Part shown: in pieces, positions 12,144 through 22,683 of the stretch
Numbering within the stretch: the first letter of the stretch is position 1
Layout: the number at the start of each line of letters is the position of its first letter
Assembly: GCA_017354895.1 (NCBI GenBank)
Contig: CP071496.1
Coordinates: 3,162,001-3,226,000 of the forward strand
Direction: 5' to 3'
From: Podospora comata
Taxonomy: Eukaryota > Ascomycota > Sordariomycetes > Sordariales > Podosporaceae
DNA: 64,000 nucleotides
Notes under the pieces: generated by a model
What the model was told of the DNA's origin: nothing
Seen by the model: the letters and a program-made list of their open reading frames with translations, nothing else
The model's database searches: none
Made by a program: the position numbers and the translations under genes

Positions 12144-13307
12144 ATGCTCGTCGGACAGACTACCGTTCGCGCCCTCCTCAGCGGCATTGCCATGAACCAC
12201 CTCGAGATGGTCCCCGAGACGTCTCCCAACCCGGGCGGTCTCAGATTCTTGAGGTTGACCAGACAGACCGGCACATGCAGATCAGGAGAGAAGTGGTGTT
12301 TGGATGGGTGCATTCCGCTCAGCGGTGTCTGCTGCATATCACGAGGCACATATTGCGATGCTGGTTACTACTGCATGGCTGTTTCTGGGTGCTGCCGGGT
12401 AGGTTGACTTTTTATTGTACAATGACTTGCGAAGTGATACTGACGAAGACAATAGGAGGGACGAACATGCAGCGGCGTCGGTGGGACTTGCGATCCGGGG
12501 GAAGTGATGTGCAATAGGGGGTATGTTCTTAATCTTTATCTCACACTTGATATGTTTATGTAACCTTTCTTCAACAGATGCATGCCCTCCAGTGGTGTCT
12601 GCTGCCCAGGCGGAGGCTATTGCGATGCCAATTACGAATGCACAACAACCAACACATGCCGACGCGCTGGCAGTGGTGGTGGAGGAAGCAGTGGTGGCGG
12701 TTCTAGCGGAGGGAGCACCACAACCTGCGGTGCTGGACGCAAGAGATGTGACACTGGCTACTGCATCCCTGAAGATGGGACGTGCTGCAACAGAGGAACT
12801 GGACGTTACTGCGAGGTACGTATGCTCTCTTCTAACCCCTATCCAGTTTCCAGTTGGTCGAACGTTTAACTAAGTCCTTGATTTCAGGATGGCTACTACT
12901 GCCTCACAGGAAGTGGCTGCTGCAGAGACGGAAGAACGTGCCGACCAAACACGTCTCTCACAGAGGACCCTATCACGTTCACCACGCCCACTACCACGTC
13001 GACTCCAAGGGCTCTTCCAACCCCTGATGGCGATGACGACGTCGACAGCGGAGCACCGGAGCCAACTGCTAGTTTTGGTGGAATTGATGACCTGATCGAT
13101 GCCACCACCACCACCACCACAAGCCCAACAGCCACAGGGACTCTTCCGATCCCGCCTGCCATCACCAACGCTCTTCCCGGAGGCGGGAATGGTAACGATA
13201 ATGTTAATGGTAATGGAGGAACTGGCGCCGGCATCAGATCGGTGGAGGTATCCCTGGCAGGGTGCGTCATGGGTCTGATGGTAGGTGTGTTTGGTGTGCT
13301 GCTTTAA
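12144..13307 (+). CDS. Cys-rich repeat protein, probably GPI-anchored at the cell surface
   Basis: About 325 residues in four exons: 12144-12398, 12456-12520, 12578-12815, 12888-13307 (introns 57, 57 and 72 bp). The first 200 residues hold three copies of a Cys module of the form C-x(6)-C-x(2-3)-C-[IM]-P-x(2)-G-x-C-C-x(5)-Y-C-x(5-8)-C, for example 'CIPLSGVCC', 'CMPSSGVCC', 'CIPEDGTCC'; each module crosses an intron. A Gly/Ser linker separates modules two and three. A Thr/Ser/Pro-rich, likely O-glycosylated stretch follows, and a hydrophobic C-terminal tail ('CVMGLMVGVFGVLL') fits a GPI-anchor signal. The ATG at 12144 has a good context (GCCAAC before it), but its first 20 residues are a poor signal peptide; see findings for an upstream alternative. 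Likely wall or adhesion protein; family not recognised by name. Confidence 0.7.
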
Positions 13308-13549
13308 GCACATGCAACCCAACTCATTATTACCCTCAATGTTTATACGAGACGAAGATGGATAGATATCAGTTCATATCTTTCTTTCGTGCTTCAGGTA
13401 GCCTAATAATAGTAGAATAATCTTGCTCTGGCTTTGTCGGACAGCGCAGAGGACCACCCCCTTTCCACCCCAATTGTGATATCATAATAGACAAGAAGAG
13501 CAGCAATAATATAAGGGCTACATCTGACTGCCAATAACATGGCAAGATA

Positions 13550-13623
13550 TCCTCTGTGGCGCAATTGGCTAGCGCGTCTGACTGTTAATCAGGAGGTTGG
13601 AAGTTCGAGCCTTCCCGGAGGAG
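13550..13623 (+). tRNA. tRNA-Asn (GTT)
   Basis: 74-nt cloverleaf without intron: seven-pair acceptor stem (TCCTCTG with CGGAGGA, one G-T pair), anticodon stem TCTGA/TCAGG around loop CTGTTAA, T-arm GGAAG-TTCGAGC-CTTCC. Confidence 0.95.
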
Positions 13624-14205
13624 TTCTGATATCTTTTTCTCTTGCTCTACCATTCAACATGAAGACTGAAGTTGTTTGGTGGGAAAACCATAACTTTTTG
13701 GCTGTTGGTGGTCAGTTTTTTTGCAGATGGTGCGGATTCTGTCTGCTCTGCTCAAAGTGAGGCTATTCCCAGCACCATACCTCTCAACTTTTTCTTGGCT
13801 TTCCAATGTTGACCCAAGCGGGTTTTTAACTGCGGGTATCCTTGTTTGAATCTCGCAAGAAGATGAGATTGGAATGAAGTGGCTTGATCCAGGATAATGA
13901 ATGGTCATATACAGGCTGTCCCAAAAAAAAGATGAAATGCATCTTTCCCTGTCAAATTGATGTAGTCCTGCATCTTGATTCTTGAGTCTGTTGAAGAACG
14001 AACGATCGAATGCAGAGAAGTGGAGCCCACATGGAGTGGGACCGTCTGTCGCAGAAAAGAAGAGGATGGAACGAAACGCACCTTGTCTTTCGCAAAGGAG
14101 GAAGGAACAAGTGCATGATCACAAAACTTTATGAGAAAGGGGGCAAATCGCCAAAAACAAACATCGCCAGCACAGACTGCAAAAGATGTTGTCGATGGAA
14201 TCGAA

Positions 14206-14277
14206 CTCCGGTACGGGGAATCGAACCCCGAGCTTCGCGGTGAAAACGCGATATGTTAACCGTTACACTATACCGGA
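14206..14277 (-). tRNA. tRNA-Glu (TTC)
   Basis: 72-nt cloverleaf on the minus strand: acceptor TCCGGTA/TACCGGA, anticodon loop TTTTCAC in stem CGCG/CGCG, T-arm CGGGG-TTCGATT-CCCCG. Directly 3' of it (14196-14209) lies an extra T-arm-like fragment, perhaps a partial duplication. Confidence 0.95.
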
Positions 14278-14575
14278 TTCAGCGTTGAATCGCTTATTGT
14301 TGATGCGAGCGTGGGAATGATGCCACATGTAGTCCCCCTCGCGAAACGAAGCCAAAGTCAAAAGCACAGGAGAGGGATGCCAGGTCTTGTTTCAAATATA
14401 TCTTCTCGTGAGGTGGTGGTGGACTTTTCAAGACTACACAGCAAATTCGAGGGAGCTTCTCATGTAACTGTCCAATCTCAAGGCCCTGGGAAGAGAATGA
14501 AAACATACGTGCATCTACCAAAACATTGAAGATTCTATTTAAAACCTACAGTGACAGATATGCACCCTTCAGCGC

Positions 14576-16445
14576 TCACTCATGGTCCGCAGACCTTTCG
14601 GTCAATGCATCACCAAGGTGCTCAAGGGGAGACACGACAACCTTCCTGAATCTGCTGCATTTTGCTCCCTCGGAAGTATTGACACTTCCAAAGCCTTCTC
14701 CCCACGTTGGATTTGGACCTATCTCGTCTGTATCTAGACAGGTCAAACACGCAGCCACAACTTGAGCGTACCTTTCCCCCATATGCACTGGTAGCTCCCT
14801 CCTCGCAATCTCCACTAGGTTCTGCTTGACGACGACCGCCTCGTAGTTTTCTTTTATGTTCATGCCGGCCGCTTCCCCCAGCGCACTCGGTTCCAAGCTG
14901 CCATCTTTCAGCACCGAAAATGACCTCCACAGCCCAATCTCAAGGAGGCAAACGCCCATGCTGTAGATATCGTGGCCCATTTTGGCGGTTGCTTCGGTCT
15001 GACCGTGTTGTTCGGGGTGTCGATAGACATCTTTCGTCCAATCTTTGGGAAAGTTGCCGAGGGGTGCGCCGCGGTGCACAACGTGTTGCCAATGAGTGAG
15101 ATACAGACTGCCAAATCCGGGCGGTGCGTGGGCGTTTGATACCTCACAGCTGAGAGCGACCGAGTCCTTCTTGCTTGCCATCTTATCCTGTTCGTCACAA
15201 ACCGAGTCAGGCAAGTCCTCCGAGCTGTCGTTTGACCGGGCTCCCGGCCAGATAGCCCCTTTTCCCTTCACTTTCCGCGGTACGTTGCGTTTCCGTAAGC
15301 TTTGTTGACTGCTCTTCCGTGTAGCCGCCCTGTTACCCGCACCTCTGTCTCTGGACCTCCTATCCTCGATATCCTCTCTGTCCCTTTTTCTTGCACTGAA
15401 GCTCATTGTTCTTTTGATGGTTGTGCTAATTTCCTTGATACCCGTACCAACCCGGTTGATGCCTTGCTTCAAGGTGTTACGTCTGACAAGTCCCCCCACC
15501 CGGTGGTGCAGCTGCCTCGGGTGGCTCGGGCGGCGCCTTTACCTCTGAAACCCGCGTTCCGTCAGAGGTGAGGAACAGAATGGTGTTGCTGCGGATAGAA
15601 CAGTGCGCAGCCAACCCATCGGAATGGACCTTGAGTACCGCTTTCGCGAGCTGGAGTGCCAGGGAGAACCGCGCCTCGAGGGACACTTTCTTGCTGTCGA
15701 TCAGCTTCCTCAAGGTTTGTCGATCTTTTGAGTCCTTAGGAAGTAAATAGATCACCCTGTACCCATCAAAACCAATACAGGGCAGAACTCCCCGCAAAAA
15801 GTCCGTGTTCTCCAAGTTGTCGGACGTCCACCACAGTCTCGTGGCAACGTGTCTGGCGAGCGCTGTTGCCTTTGAAGAGTCTCTGTAGGTTTCCACAAAG
15901 ACTCGCACCGGATGATCGGAACGATAACTCGGGGGCAGCACCGCCATGGTGGAATACCCCCTTGGCCCCAAGTCTTGCTCTTCATGACCCTGGTGTAAAA
16001 TAAGTTTGAATTCACGTCCGTGGTTGAGCGGCTTCAGCTTGAGAGTGTGCATGGCGAGATTGACGATGCTCTGTAGGTTGTCGATCCCACCATTTATGGT
16101 CTCAAATTCGTTCATGACTGTGGTTTCTAACCCAGTTGCCCACTGCACGCGCAGGATCGTCTTGCTTTTCTGTTGCGGATCCGGCACCAATCCAATAGCC
16201 TTATCGAGCTTGCTGTGGAGCTCTGTTATGGCGCTTCGAATAGTCGCTATGTCGTTACTGGCGAAGTTGTTTTGGTAGCTGTTCAAACCGCGACGCAAGA
16301 GTTTCAGCCTCATGGTTCCAAGTTGGCCGTCAAAAAGACGCATTGTGGCAGCCGCTTCTTCAGCCCCCGCGTAACTGTTGACAAAACTGCGAAACCTTTC
16401 GGCCAGGCTGATAGAAGCGTCAATGGCCCCCAGAATGTCAGTCAT
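14576..16445 (-). CDS. HeLo-like helical domain + pseudokinase protein
   Basis: Predicted 597 residues from exons 16445-15543 and 15466-14576. The N-terminal ~150 residues ('MTDILGAIDASISLAERF...') are an all-helical domain of the kind placed in front of fungal incompatibility and cell-death proteins; HeLo-like by appearance, not by search. From about 170 to 590 follows a kinase-like region. Its catalytic loop reads 'HCSIRSNTIL' where an active kinase has HRDLKxxN, so the catalytic Asp and Lys are replaced, and no DFG is present; the late subdomain 'HDIYSMGVCLLEIGLW' is well kept. This pattern fits a known fungal family of pseudokinases. Between the two kinase lobes sits a basic, Arg/Lys/Ser-rich insertion (about 302-417). 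Intron 15467-15542 (76 bp, GTAAAG donor, CGTAAC branch, GAAG acceptor) is the weakest point; without it the frames do not join. Layout recalls mammalian MLKL. Role in heterokaryon incompatibility is inference. Confidence 0.65.
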
Positions 16446-18276
16446 GATAACGAAGGTTGGGCTGTTCCTGCGCGGTTGGTGTGTAAAGTGATCAACGGGC
16501 CAAAAGCTGAGCTGTTGGGAGTCGGGACATCTTATCAGCTCCCAACAACCCAACAACAGAACCTCTAGGTGGGGAACAAGTGCCTTCCTTGTTGACGTGG
16601 CCGGGAGAAAAGAGAATAATGCATGCAAGGCTCTGACCAAAAATGCAGCCAACCCCCCTTTTGGTCACCACAACCATTCACGGCACAGTCCAAATCTCTT
16701 GGTTGTACGATAGCTGCAGATTCAGTGTCTTGAACAACCGGTGATAGCCATCTCTTCCTCTCGCGTCATTGACATACTGACATACACCACAACCTCAAGG
16801 GTCCCAAAGGTAGCAACGCAGAACTTGGCGCTGACCAGTGACCTCAGCCTATCGCGGCTACAGTTATCTGAATAGATTGCTCAATGAGTTGACACAAAGG
16901 GCCAAACTGTCCCCTCGAGATACTCAGTAATCCCCGATGCTGCAGACTTCAGGGTGGGTAATAAGCTGAGTTGAGATGGGATGACGCTCGATTTATCCCA
17001 TCCCACAACCCTCGCTGTTTGGCTCATCTCACTTGTTCATGAAGCTTCCGGGCGGTTTTCCGGCCCACCATCTTTCTTGGCAGGGTTATTAGCCACACGG
17101 CCGCCCTCACCCTCACCCTCACCCACTAGAGACTGTAGTCCATGTGACAAGGGCTGGATATCAGGGCTTGGAACAGTAGTTCAATTCAGCTAATAATCTT
17201 CAATAGCCTCGAAGTCCTTGGTGAAGAAAAGAAGAAGATCTAGGAATACAAACAGGTCCAGAGGACACATATTTATCCATCACCAAGTGGTCCGTGCCCT
17301 GTGGCCTCACTACCAGTATTCTAGAGATTTAAAAAGCCTTAGAAATATAGAAATATACCACACGACGTAAGATACAACGGGCGTTGAATGTAACCAACCC
17401 CACAGAAAAATAAAGCAAATTTGGCTCGTCCCACAGTCCCATCCCATCAGATACGTAGGATGAGACCGTCCCATCTCATTAGCCACCATGGCTGGAGTGA
17501 ATCTTCGGCAAAGTACACTGGAAACAGGTGTATGAACAACGAGATATGTACAGGGAGAGGCCGAGGGTCTCTAAACACACACAGGTGGTTGTAGTTGAGA
17601 AAACATGGAAAAGACGAAAGGAAAGGAAAGGCAAGGCAGCCAGTTGCTGTGAAATTCACATATGTTGAGGTTGGCCATATTGGCCGAAGACAGAGCTATT
17701 CAAAAGAGTGTACGTACCGCACCCACAAATATCCTTCATTTTTGGACGAGATTTGATTCTTGAAAATTAACACCTCAACAAAACTTCCTCGCACAAAGTC
17801 TGCCTTGTCGCCGCACTGTTGGTTGGTGTAACATGAAAGGGGTGACCGTGAACCGGCTTTCATGGGTCCCTCGATGTCCGGTTGTAGCACAAGATTTCCC
17901 AGTCTGCCTCGAGTAGACGAACTCCAAATTCTATGGCTTGCTGCTGCTTTGGGAATTAATTTTAGCGTGAAAGAAGGCGAAAGCAGGCCAATCAAAAGCC
18001 GTTCCGTGCCCCTGGCCTCGACGTCGCCGGCTCCGGATCCACTGCGACGCCAACAAGACCGGAGCGACGGGAGGGCGAAAAAGTTGAATGGCTAATTTCC
18101 AGTGCCATCAGAGAAAGAACGAGATGTGAAGCCTAGCAAGTATATATCTCATACTCAGCGGGGGGGACTATTGGGCATAGTGTCTCCAGTGAGCAATGTT
18201 AATTCCTACTCTTCCACAGATATCCTCACAGCAACTAACCTCCTCAAAAACTACATCGCCCTTCTTCCACCCAATG
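16446..18276. other. Intergenic region
   Basis: About 1.8 kb, partly AT-rich (17220-17700), with a short CCCTCA triplicate at about 17104-17125. No gene recognised. Confidence 0.5.
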
Positions 18277-20197
18277 TCACTCCTCCTCCTCCTCCTCCTC
18301 CTCCTCCTCCTCCTCCTCCACCTCCACCCCCTGAAACCTCTCCCAAGCAAACCACTCCACCGCAAACCAAAACTCTTCCAAACCCCCCTCAAACCCCTCC
18401 TTCAGCGCCTGCACCACACTCCTCTCCCCCTCCTCCCTCAACTCCTGATCATCCACAAACCCCAACCTTTCCGCAATAAGCACCCACGCGGCCGGCGAAG
18501 GCGGGTACCCAACCTCCACAACCTCAGACCACAAATCCCAACAGTCCACCTCCCGCCCAAACACCGTCACAGTCTCGCTCGGTTCAGGTAGTTCATTAAA
18601 CTCACTAAACATACGCCTTAACTCCAACCAGGACTCCCTCGAGGTTATCAACCCATTCATGTTCTTCCGTGATCGAATCCTAGCTTGCTCGAGCTCTTTC
18701 TGCTGCGCAGGCGTCGGAGCCTGCGGTGTTTCCGCTACTGCGGCAGACACCTGAGTTGAAAAGGCAGGGCTGTCGATATTGGGGGCAGAGATTTGCGTTA
18801 GGAACCCAGAAGAGGTCTCATTTGTCGCCGGCGGTAGTGGTGTACTGCTACAAGCACCCGCTGTTCTCTCGGATTGCCCCCCCTGAGTAGGTTTTAGCGG
18901 GGCAGACGCCCCTTTCCGTGCCTTTTCCGCTCGAATCCGCTTCAGCTTTCGTTTCAGCTCCTCTTTTTGGCTGCCCGATGGCAATGGTGGCGACGATGCC
19001 GCACTGGCAGCTCGGGGTTGTTTCTCCCGCTCTTCCACACAGCTTGAGGCCTGGGCCTGACCTGCTGTACTCGTTTGGCTGGTTGACTTGGCTTGTTTTG
19101 CAGCTTTGGCCTCCGCCATCTTTCTCTTTTTTTCCCGGAGTGCCTCATATTTTTCCTTGTCTTTCTGGCTCAATTCTAGTTGCGTCGTGGGCGGTGCCGT
19201 GGGCGTGCGGGACGGAACAGTATCACTGGCGGTAGACTTCCGTGGTCGCTTTGCTGGCGGCAGCTCATCGCCGGAGCCAGAATCCCTTCGTTTCGACAAG
19301 GTCTTGACGTATCGATTCCGCCACGACTGCCAGGTATGATGTGGGTACTGTTCTTCCAGCTCTTTGTATGCATTCTGCCCAGACTCTGACCCTTGCCACC
19401 TACCCAGATGCTGAAGCAGAATCTCATCATCTTGCTTTGTGAATTCCCTCCTCTTAGCCGACTTCTTTCCGACAGTCGACGATGCAGTCGATGGCGGTGC
19501 AGCTCGTGCATCACTTGACGATTTAGACTTGACTAGCGTCGGGATGGGAGGCGGAAGCGGGTGGACAGACTGTTGTGGTGGGAGGTGTAAAAGTTTCTCA
19601 ACGTATCGTGACCGCCAGGACTGGTAAGTGTGGTGAGGGTACTAGAAACGGATAGTCAGAAACACCCGCTATTTGTGGTCAACGAGCCGTCGTACCTTTG
19701 CAGCCAGTTCTCGATAGATGGCATTGCCCTTGATGCTCTCCCCGGCCTCTTCCTTCTGCCTGATCCAGCTCAGGAGCATCTGATCATCTTTCGGTGTGAA
19801 GGGTGTTTTCGTACCCTTCTTGACGGGAGCAGAAGAGCCGACTGGAGTCGCAGTTGGAACAGCAACAAGATACTCCTCCTTGTTGACAATTTCCCCCTTG
19901 GAAACGCAATCCTCGACAAATTTGGAAGAGACAGCACCAGCCGGAGCACCATGTGTAATGAGATAGTCCCAGATCAGCACATCGGCAAACTTCTCCAATT
20001 CTACGATTTTGCCGCCATTGTTCTGTGTCATCTGTTAGTCTTTGTCAACCACAGATGGTGGTGGAAACACCTACCTTGATCTTTCCAAGAACCTCACTGC
20101 GAAGAGGCAACCGCCTGGATACGAAGAACTTGAGACCATTGAACAGAGTACCCTCGTAACATCCATTGACCCCCTCGTAGACAATTGGTTGTGGCAT
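18277..20197 (-). CDS. RAP1: Telomere-binding protein Rap1
   Basis: Shelterin-type telomere protein controlling telomere length and silencing. About 604 residues; exons 20197-20075, 20022-19696, 19641-18277 (introns 52 and 54 bp, ACTAAC and CTGAC branches). Order of domains: BRCT-like N-terminus (about 1-65, 'GLKFFVSRRLPLRSEV', 'GGKIVELEKFADVLI'); first Myb (about 114-167, 'TPFTPKDDQMLLSWI' to 'YPHHTYQSWRSRYV'); second Myb (about 214-265, 'FTKQDDEILLQHL' to 'YPHHTWQSWRNRYV'); a Lys/Ser-rich middle; and a C-terminal RCT-like region ('DLWSEVVEVGYPPSP', 'LEEFWFAVEWFAWERF') used for protein partners. The two Myb repeats share the 'YPHHT-QSWR-RYV' ending, so one protein could touch adjacent DNA sites. 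It ends in a run of Glu encoded by a GAG microsatellite right before the stop, which may vary between strains. A telomere-repeat motif lies in its leader. Confidence 0.88.
18281..18319. repeat. (TCC)n trinucleotide repeat, encodes the poly-Glu tail of Rap1
   Basis: About 13 uninterrupted TCC/GAG units directly before the Rap1 stop codon (TGA at 18279-18277 on the minus strand). Confidence 0.9.
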
Positions 20198-21132
20198 GGC
20201 AGCGGGGTGGCGGCTAACCCTAACCCTTCAGGGTTGTCGCTTACGAGACTGTGGTGCTCGAAGCAGCTATGCAATTGGAGGGGCCACTGATCGCTCAGAG
20301 CATCATGGGAGATCCCCTATTCCACTGTATATGATGGCCGAAGTGGCGTAGCAGAGTCGAGCAAGCAGTCTTGAGGGTGAGGAGTTGCGAGCAGTTGGTC
20401 GTCGTCAAAGACCCGATGTGGAAGTGACCAGGGTTAATTGTGGCGCCGAGCGATTCGCAAGCCAAGTGTCTGCGTTTTCTGTCCCACGGTTTGAATATTA
20501 TTGACACTGCTTCGGTTGTAGAGAAATGGGTGATCAGTTGTAAGTAATCCAGTAGAATCACGTCGCCAAAAAGCTGTCGATGGTTGGGTTATTGAACGAA
20601 GTTGCTTTTTGTCCGTTTATTCATGCTATCTGTCGGCACGCGTCAAGTTGGGGTGTCGCGCAATCACGAGACGTTGGAAGTGGGGGTGTCAAAAAGTCAA
20701 AGAATAACGGGGTTTCTCGAACAAGCTGTGTTTCTTGGGATTGCTGATGTAAGCACCGCTTCTTGATGCCTACAGCTCATTGAGGCCTCGTTTTCAACTC
20801 GTTCTCACGACTCGAACCGGTGGACTTGAGAATGAGAACGGAAAATAAGAATCGCGGCTTTTTCTTGACATCTTATATATATATACACATATATATCTTA
20901 TCGAGCTCTTATTCCTTTCCCCTTTTTCGAGGTTCCTCTTTGCGCCGCCAAGTTCAGCTCCACACAACGCCGCTCGCTCACTCATCCGTAAGGGACACAA
21001 CCAACGTCCGCCGTTTGAAGCTGACCACCATGGGTTGTATTCCATCCACATAACACCCAAAAATGCAATAAAGTCTCCTGTGTTGTTATTCATTAATAAT
21101 AGTCAAGAGGGGTGCTCAAACTCGGCGTCAAA
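20198..21132. other. Divergent promoter region RAP1 / SWF1
   Basis: 935 bp between the two divergent starts. Besides the telobox it has an alternating TATATA stretch (about 20873-20898) and a pyrimidine-rich leader at about 20905-20990 before SWF1. No gene seen. Confidence 0.6.
20214..20226 (-). promoter_or_regulatory. Telobox: two TTAGGG-type repeats in the RAP1 leader
   Basis: On the RAP1 strand the sequence reads GGGTTAGGGTTAG, ending 17 bases before the ATG. This is two units of the TTAGGG repeat used by filamentous ascomycete telomeres, placed in the presumed 5' UTR or core promoter of the gene for a telomere-binding protein. Confidence 0.6.
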
Positions 21133-22521
21133 ATGGGCGTCATCGCAACGGTGGCTACTGTGGTGTTGGCCATCTCATTCATGGTCTTTGTCACCTTTTT
21201 TGGCCGACTACCAGCACTCAGGTAAGACACCCCAGACTGTTGACCAAGGACCATCTCTAATACATACCCCAGAGGCACACCGATATCATGGCTTCACAAA
21301 GTAATATGGGTCCACTTCCCGAACCTCCTCAAATCCATCGACCGCCGTGTCACCGGCGGCCGAATCTCCCCAGCATGTGTCCGCTTCGGGAATTACATGA
21401 TGTACGACCGACATCCATCCGTCCTGGTACGCCCTCCCCCCCCCCTTTCACCCCTCTTGTGCTGGTTTCTCACTTACCCCCCACAGATATTCTTCCTCCT
21501 CCTCCTCTCCATAGGCGAAATCCTCTACCTCCCCACCGCCTGGCCTCAACTCACCCCCCTCGTCAAACTCACAGGCACCGTCTCCATCATCCTCCCTTAC
21601 CTCTTCCTCTACCTCGCCGCCTTCACCGACCCAGGGTACATCACCCCCGCCAACCACCCCCAGGAGATGTCCCGCTACCCCTACGACTTCACCCTCTTCC
21701 ACCCAGGCAACGAATGCCACACCTGCCACCTCCTCAAACCAGCCCGAAGCAAGCACTGCTCCGTCTGCAAGCGCTGCATAGCCAAAAACGACCACCACTG
21801 CATCTTCATCAACAACTGTGTCGGGGCCAACAACCAGCACTGGTTCATCTTGCTTCTTCTCTCCACAGCCGTGCTGACGGCGTACGGCGGTATTCTGGGC
21901 GTCTATCTCATGGCCAAAAGAATGAACTTTTTTTTTCCCTACTGGGCGTTGTTGCCTTGGAACGCCAATAAAGGGGAGGGCATGCCGCTGAAAGACTGGC
22001 TCGTCATCTGGTCGTGGGGTTTCCAGAACCAGGTCGGCATGGGGGCGGTTACCTTGCTGGCGGGGCTGACGTCACCGTTGGTTTGGGGACTGTTGGGGTA
22101 TCACGCCTGGCTTGTCTATTGCGGGACGACCACGAACGAGAGTATGAAGTGGAGCGATTGGAGTTATGAGATGAGGGAGGGGTTTGCGTACAAGAGGAAG
22201 ATGCACGGGCAGAGGCAGAAGGACCTGAAGGTCGAGCCGGCGTGGACGAGGTGGCCGGCGGAGACGGAGCAGGTTTTGGTCAGGACCGAGAGCGGGCAGT
22301 GTCCGGCGGAGGATGACCAGACGCTGCCCGGGTATGGGCCGTGGGAGGCGGTTTGGGGGTTGAAGGATGTGGAGAATTTGTATGACATCGGGTTTTGGGA
22401 TAATTTGGTGGATGTGTTGGTGCCGGGGTATAATTTTCGCGACGAGCCGAGTGGGAAGAGACAGAGGGGTGGGCTGAGGCAGAGGAAGAAGAGGAGGGCG
22501 AGGAGGATATACTTGGCTTGA
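21133..22521 (+). CDS. SWF1: DHHC palmitoyltransferase Swf1
   Basis: Integral ER-membrane enzyme that attaches palmitate to Cys residues of SNAREs and other transmembrane proteins. About 425 residues; exons 21133-21221, 21273-21426, 21487-22521. Hydrophobic segments lie at about 5-25, 82-100, 110-130, then a pair after the catalytic domain. The Cys-rich domain has 'CHTCHLLKPARSKHCSVCK' and catalytic DHHC at 183-186 followed by 'IFINNCVG', the Swf1 signature. The motif 'FGNYMMYDRHPS' before intron 2 is typical. Intron 2 (21427-21486, 60 bp) has no in-frame stop and would add 20 residues if retained. The C-terminal tail is basic. It converges with the EngB-type GTPase gene 162 bp downstream. 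Confidence 0.9.
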
Positions 22522-22683
22522 GACGGGCTGGTGGTGGTTTGCATAGCGCCGGTTGAGTAGCTAAGCTCCTGGGGGTTAAAATTTCTTGATCCAAAATTCC
22601 CTGGGTATCAAATCTACATCTATCCCGAACTCTCATGCACACACCCACATATGATAATACTACAGTACATAATAAATACACCC

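Noticed and set aside
17104-17125. CCCTCA triplicate resembling a telomere repeat
   Set aside because: Unit differs from the TTAGGG/CCCTAA repeat of ascomycetes; short and isolated.
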